Shown: in pieces, positions 59,423 through 64,000 of the stretch
How positions within the stretch are numbered: the first letter of the stretch is position 1
Layout of the letters: every line of letters starts with the position of its first letter
Assembly: GCA_035548515.1 (NCBI GenBank)
Contig: DASZSW010000032.1
Location: 62,001 to 126,000, forward strand
Source of the DNA: DASZQY01 sp035548515
GTDB lineage: Bacteria; Pseudomonadota; Alphaproteobacteria; Rhizobiales; Kaistiaceae
DNA length: 64,000 nt
Reading direction: 5' to 3'
Made by a program: the position numbers and the translations under genes
The notes under the pieces: generated by a model
Database searches by the model: none
The model's input: only the letters and a program-made list of their open reading frames with translations
What the model was told of the DNA's origin: nothing

Positions 59423-60811
59423 GTGCGAATCTCGTTCCATGGCGCCGACCGCGAGGTCACCGGCTCGTGCCACCTCATCGAATGCAACGGCAAGCGCATC
59501 CTCGTCGATTGTGGCATGTTCCAGGGGAGCCGCGACCTGGACGAGGACAATGCCGAGCCCTTCGGCTTCGACCCCGTTGCCATTGATGTGCTGCTTTTAA
59601 CCCACGCGCATCTCGACCATTGCGGCCGGTTGCCGTTGCTCGCCAAGCGTGGGTTCAAGGGCGAGATCATCGCCACGGCGGCAACGCGCGAGCTGGCGCG
59701 GCTGGTCATGGTCGATTCGGCGCGGCTGGCGGAGGAGGAAGCTGCGCACCGGGCGCGGCACAACTCGCGGCAGAACGGCGAGCGAGAAGCGAACCAGCCG
59801 CTCTACACGCTGCTCGACGCGATGAACGTGCTCGACTTCTTCGGTCGCGTCGCCAAGTACCGCGAACCGATCGACGTGGCGCCTGGGATTCGCGCGACCT
59901 TCCTCGACGCCGGCCATATCCTCGGCTCGGCTTCCATTTTCCTGGAACTCAGCGAGGGCACCGAGAAGCGTCGCGTCACGATGTCGGGCGACATCGGCAA
60001 CAGCGGACGGCCGTTGATGAACACGCCGACGCTGCCGCCAGAGTCCGACGTCGTCGTGATGGAGACGACCTACGGCGATCGCAACCACAAGCCCTACGAG
60101 GTATCGGTCAACGAGTTCTACACGGCCATCGACGAAACCTTCGCGCGCGGCGGCAACGTGATCATTCCGACGTTTGCACTGGAGCGGGCGCAGGAACTGT
60201 TGTTCGCACTGCACGACGCGATAGGCCGAAGCCGCCTCGCGCCGGCGGTGCAGGTGTTCCTCGATTCGCCGATGGCGATCTCGGCGACCGAAATTTTCCG
60301 CCATCATTTCGAGTGCCTGTCGCCGGAAGCCGTGACGCTGTTCAAAAGTGGCGACGATCCGCTGTCGCTGCCCGGCCTGCACTTCACCGACGAAACCGCC
60401 GATTCGATCAAACTCAACACGATCCGTGGCGGCGCGATCATCATGGCCGGTTCCGGCATGGCGACCGGAGGCCGCATCCGCCATCACATCCGCCACAACA
60501 TCTGGCGGCGTGAGACCGGAATTGTCTTCGTCGGCTTCGCTTCGGAAGGCACGCTGGCGCGCCAGATCATCGATGGTGCGCGCAGCATCCGGCTGATGGG
60601 CGAGGAGGTCCCGGTGAAGGCGAAAGTCTACACGATCAACGGCTTCTCCGCGCATGCCGGGCAGCAGGAGTTGCTGCGCTGGCAGGCGCCGTCGAAAGCG
60701 GCGCGCACGTTCCTGGTGCATGGTGACGAGGCGGTGATGTCGACCTTCGCCGGCCTGCTCAGCGGCACCCAGGCGATCATGCCGAAGCGCGAGGAAAGCT
60801 TCGAGCTGTAG
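59423..60811 (+). CDS. MBL-fold, beta-CASP RNA-metabolising protein
   Basis: The product has 462 residues from GTG 59423, where the family consensus begins (RISFHGADREVTGSCHLIE). The metal site is LLTHAHLDHCGRLPLL (His-x-His-x-Asp-His), with further ligands in FLDAGHILGSASIF and TMSGDIGNSGRPLM. The beta-CASP domain includes PTFALERAQELLFALHD and GSGMATGGRIRHH, and the end has NGFSAHAGQQELLRW (His). It is a predicted Zn-dependent RNA nuclease of the KH-less YSH1-like type. ATG 59384 is an alternative start. Confidence 0.9.
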   Translation: MRISFHGADREVTGSCHLIECNGKRILVDCGMFQGSRDLDEDNAEPFGFDPVAIDVLLLTHAHLDHCGRLPLLAKRGFKGEIIATAATRELARLVMVDSARLAEEEAAHRARHNSRQNGEREANQPLYTLLDAMNVLDFFGRVAKYREPIDVAPGIRATFLDAGHILGSASIFLELSEGTEKRRVTMSGDIGNSGRPLMNTPTLPPESDVVVMETTYGDRNHKPYEVSVNEFYTAIDETFARGGNVIIPTFALERAQELLFALHDAIGRSRLAPAVQVFLDSPMAISATEIFRHHFECLSPEAVTLFKSGDDPLSLPGLHFTDETADSIKLNTIRGGAIIMAGSGMATGGRIRHHIRHNIWRRETGIVFVGFASEGTLARQIIDGARSIRLMGEEVPVKAKVYTINGFSAHAGQQELLRWQAPSKAARTFLVHGDEAVMSTFAGLLSGTQAIMPKREESFEL

Positions 60812-60872
60812 CTCCTCCGCGGCCCGGTGCCGATGAGCGGTGGGCCGGGGATGAGGGATGAGCGGTGCGGAC

Positions 60873-61268
60873 CTACTCGATCGCGCAGTCGAAGCGCAGC
60901 GTCTCGTCGTCGAGTGCGTTACCCTTCACAGTGCAGAAGAATTTCGCCGTCGTCGAAAATTCCGTGCCGGGTTTCACGAATGCGTTGATCACTTCCGGGC
61001 AGATGGTGCCATAGGCCATGTGCTTGCAGACCATCGAGGCGACGTAGCCTCCATTGGCGTTCTTCACGAAGGTGCCTGCGTAGAGATCGAGACAACGGGC
61101 GAAGTACGCGGTGCCGGGCATCAATGGTGTGACGCTGCAGGCCATCTTCGTGCCGTCGGGCGGAACGTCGTTGGGCGACTTGGCCGTCGCGGGGGCTATC
61201 CAGCCCGTGGCAAGAACACCGGCGGCGATCAGGGCGGTTCTGCGAAGTGCGGCGGCGGATAGAAACAT
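60873..61268 (-). CDS. small secreted cysteine-containing protein
   Basis: The product has 131 residues from ATG 61268, with GGAGGACAG upstream. The signal peptide is MFLSAAALRRTALIAAGVLA followed by TGWIAPATA. The mature protein of about 100 residues has six cysteines (MACSVTP, YFARCLDLY, SMVCKHMAY, TICPEVIN, KFFCTVKG, RFDCAIE) that could form three disulphides. No family is recognised. It is probably periplasmic, where the DsbA-like protein of this window could act on it. It is divergent from recA. Confidence 0.7.
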   Translation of the reverse strand: MFLSAAALRRTALIAAGVLATGWIAPATAKSPNDVPPDGTKMACSVTPLMPGTAYFARCLDLYAGTFVKNANGGYVASMVCKHMAYGTICPEVINAFVKPGTEFSTTAKFFCTVKGNALDDETLRFDCAIE

Positions 61269-61409
61269 GCGGCTGTCCTCCAAATTGGCCGCAGGAAGGT
61301 AGCGCCGGCGTTGGTTGGGACCGCCGAATCTTGGCCGAATTTTCGCGGGCTTGGCGCCCAGCTTTTGGGCTCAACGAGGGCTACTGACACATTTTGGTAG
61401 CGCGCGTTC

Positions 61410-61437
61410 TTGCCAAGCAGAACAAAACGTGTACACT
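61410..61437 (+). promoter_or_regulatory. recA promoter with an overlapping LexA-like box
   Basis: A -35 hexamer TTGCCA (61410-61415) and a -10 hexamer TACACT (61432-61437) are 16 bases apart. Within the spacer, GAAC (61420-61423), seven bases, then GTAC (61431-61434) resembles the alphaproteobacterial SOS box GAAC-N7-GAAC with one mismatch. Overlap of operator and promoter is the usual arrangement for LexA repression. Confidence 0.55.
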
Positions 61438-61507
61438 CCAATTCATCAAGGGGCGCCTCACTTTCCGATTGGCTTTCCGCGCGACCCCGGCGAATAAGGA
61501 GCATCAC

Positions 61508-62593
61508 ATGCCGGCCACACCGCTTCGCGTGATCGAGGGCAATTCCATGGACGCGAGTAAGTCGAAGGCGCTTGATGCGGCGCTGAGCCAGATCGAGCGG
61601 AACTTCGGCAAGGGCTCGATCATGCGGCTCGGCAAGTCCGACACGCCGGTCGAAATCTCCACCGTTTCCACCGGGTCGCTTGGCCTCGACATCGCGCTTG
61701 GCATCGGCGGGTTGCCGCGTGGGCGCATCGTCGAAGTGTATGGGCCGGAATCCTCGGGCAAGACGACGCTCGCCCTCCAGGCGGTGGCCGAATCCCAGAA
61801 GCAGGGCGGCATCTGTGCCTTCATCGACGCGGAGCATGCGCTCGACGCGACGTACGCCCGCAAGCTGGGCGTCAACCTCGACGACCTCCTCATTTCGCAG
61901 CCGGATACCGGCGAGCAGGCGCTGGAAATCGTCGACACGCTGGTGCGGTCGGGCGCGATCGACGTGCTCGTGATCGATTCGGTAGCGGCGCTGACGCCGC
62001 GGGCCGAAATCGAAGGCGAGATGGGCGATCAATTGCCGGGCCTGCAGGCCCGCCTCATGAGCCAGGCGCTGCGCAAGCTTACCGGCTCGATCTCGCGCTC
62101 CAACACCACCGTCATCTTCATCAACCAGATCCGTATGAAGATCGGCGTGATGTTCGGTTCGCCGGAAACGACCACCGGCGGCAATGCACTCAAGTTCTAT
62201 GCCTCGATCCGCCTCGATATTCGCCGCATCGGGTCGATCAAGGAGCGCGAAGAAGTTGTCGGCAACCAGACTCGCGTCAAGGTCGTGAAAAACAAGCTGG
62301 CGCCGCCGTTCAAGCAGGTCGAGTTCGACATCATGTACGGCGAGGGTATCTCGAAGACCGGCGAGCTGGTCGATCTCGGCGTCAAGGCCGGGATCATCGA
62401 GAAGTCCGGCGCCTGGTTCTCATACGACAGCCAGCGGCTGGGGCAGGGGCGTGAGAACGCCAAGGTGTTCTTGCGCGACAATCCCGAGATCGCCAACACC
62501 ATCGAGAAGGCGATCCGCGGGAACGCCGGTATCATCGCCGAGAAGTTCCTGGACCGTGGTGAGCCGGGCGAAGAGGGCGGCGACGCCGAGTAA
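61508..62593 (+). CDS. recA: recombinase RecA
   Basis: A 361-residue recombinase that forms the ATP-dependent filament on single-stranded DNA, catalyses strand exchange and activates LexA self-cleavage. AAGGAG six bases before ATG 61508 fixes the start. The RecA core begins KALDAALSQIERNFGKGSIM. The Walker A is GPESSGKTTLALQ, Walker B VLVIDSVAAL, and loops L1/L2 and the C-terminal domain are complete. The N-terminal extension before the core (about 18 residues) is normal in alphaproteobacteria. The following VOC gene and alaS are co-oriented. Confidence 0.98.
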   Translation: MPATPLRVIEGNSMDASKSKALDAALSQIERNFGKGSIMRLGKSDTPVEISTVSTGSLGLDIALGIGGLPRGRIVEVYGPESSGKTTLALQAVAESQKQGGICAFIDAEHALDATYARKLGVNLDDLLISQPDTGEQALEIVDTLVRSGAIDVLVIDSVAALTPRAEIEGEMGDQLPGLQARLMSQALRKLTGSISRSNTTVIFINQIRMKIGVMFGSPETTTGGNALKFYASIRLDIRRIGSIKEREEVVGNQTRVKVVKNKLAPPFKQVEFDIMYGEGISKTGELVDLGVKAGIIEKSGAWFSYDSQRLGQGRENAKVFLRDNPEIANTIEKAIRGNAGIIAEKFLDRGEPGEEGGDAE

Positions 62594-62628
62594 TTCGAGC
62601 GAGGCGGGTTGGCGTTCGGGAGGCTTTC

Positions 62629-62973
62629 GTGAAGCTCGCGATCAACTACATCGAGTTCGCCAGTGCCGACATCGATGCCAGCCGGACCTTCTTCAGGAAG
62701 GCGTTCGGCTGGACCTTCACGGACTATGGTCCGGACTACACCGCCTTCAACGAGGCGGGCATCGATGGCGGTATCACGAAGGCCGGTAAGCCGGCTGCGG
62801 TGCCGCTGGTCATCCTGTACGCCGACGACCTCGACGCGGCGGAGAAGTCGATGCTGGCGGCGGGCGGGGAAGTCGTCGTGCCGCAGTACAATTTCCCCGG
62901 GGGCCGCAGGTTTCACTTCCGCGAGCCGGGCGGGAACGTGCTGGCCGTCTGGAGCCCGCGGCCCGAGCAGTAG
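62629..62973 (+). CDS. VOC-family (glyoxalase-like) protein
   Basis: The product has 114 residues from GTG 62629, with GGGAGG upstream. Two beta-alpha-beta-beta-beta units are visible: NYIEFASADIDASRTFFRKA, YTAFNEAGIDGGITKAG, VILYADDLDAAEKSMLAAG and GRRFHFREPGGNVLAVWSP. The Glu in the EPGGN motif and others may bind a metal. No specific substrate can be assigned. It lies between recA and alaS and may be part of the recA transcript. Confidence 0.87.
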   Translation: MKLAINYIEFASADIDASRTFFRKAFGWTFTDYGPDYTAFNEAGIDGGITKAGKPAAVPLVILYADDLDAAEKSMLAAGGEVVVPQYNFPGGRRFHFREPGGNVLAVWSPRPEQ

Positions 62974-63114
62974 CGCCGCGGCGTAGCGGCCTGTTGGTAA
63001 ACGGGCGGGTGCCGGCTCACAATCATTGGACATCGCGACGGGCGGGGCGGTAAAAGCGCCGTAATCCGGCATTTCCCGCCGGACATGCGGCCTTCCTGAC
63101 GAGCCCACCTGCCT

Positions 63115-64000
<886 letters not shown>

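Overview
The window is about 64 kb of GC-rich, densely coding chromosomal DNA from an alphaproteobacterium, most likely of the order Hyphomicrobiales (Rhizobiales). This rests on several lineage markers: two BA14K-family secreted proteins, a DUF2155 gene beside aat and accBC, a DksA with a single cysteine, a CckA hybrid kinase, the recA-alaS order, and a very large coiled-coil membrane protein resembling the growth pole ring (GPR/RgsE) proteins of polar-growing Hyphomicrobiales. The genus cannot be fixed from sequence reading alone. No phage, insertion sequence, CRISPR array or plasmid function was seen. This is an ordinary core-genome segment with a few accessory genes.

Layout. 0-5.4 kb: the 3' end of miaA, then a branched-chain amino acid block (leader peptide/attenuator, ilvB, ilvN, ilvC) interrupted by a possible caspase-fold protein and a secreted lectin-like protein. 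5.4-10.5 kb: a class III nucleotidyl cyclase with TPRs, membrane and secreted proteins, and a PhzF-type isomerase. 10.6-13.5 kb: a leucine-rich leader peptide and leuA, a Crp-type regulator and tRNA-Lys(CTT). 13.6-24.6 kb: housekeeping genes (outer-membrane barrel, glpD, DUF2155, aat, aroQ-accB-accC, DsbA-like thiol protein, M48 protease with TPRs, aminotransferase, pgi). 24.7-34.7 kb: a c-di-GMP GGDEF-EAL protein, an orphan molybdenum hydroxylase subunit, transporters and small-molecule enzymes (EamA, FAH family, LysE, serine/threonine dehydratase, phosphotriesterase homologue, MFS). 34.8-40.5 kb: the GPR-like giant gene, then a 650-bp gap carrying a CtrA-type box in front of an Hpt-domain gene. 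40.5-43.3 kb: ferredoxin and its reductase, a REP-like inverted repeat, and a divergent HxlR regulator / frameshifted LUD gene pair. 43.4-53.4 kb: RND exporter operon, cupin, L,D-transpeptidase, O-methyltransferase, YcjX-YcjF, SixA-like phosphatase, SH3 protein, dksA and a FliO-domain protein. 53.7-64 kb: cckA, a polytopic membrane protein, pseudouridine catabolism genes psuK-psuG, an MBL/beta-CASP protein, recA, a VOC protein and the start of alaS.

The most interesting signals are regulatory. Both branched-chain biosynthesis loci are preceded by a short peptide rich in the regulated amino acids (Ile-Leu-Leu-Val before ilvB; seven Leu codons before leuA). In each case the peptide's ATG lies seven bases after a plausible -10 box, itself 17 bases from a -35 box, and no ribosome-binding site is evident. 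Both look like leaderless leader peptides controlling attenuators. Polarity and cell-cycle functions (GPR-like protein, CckA, a CtrA box before an Hpt gene) form a second theme. Cyclic-nucleotide signalling (cyclase, Crp-type regulator, GGDEF-EAL protein) forms a third.
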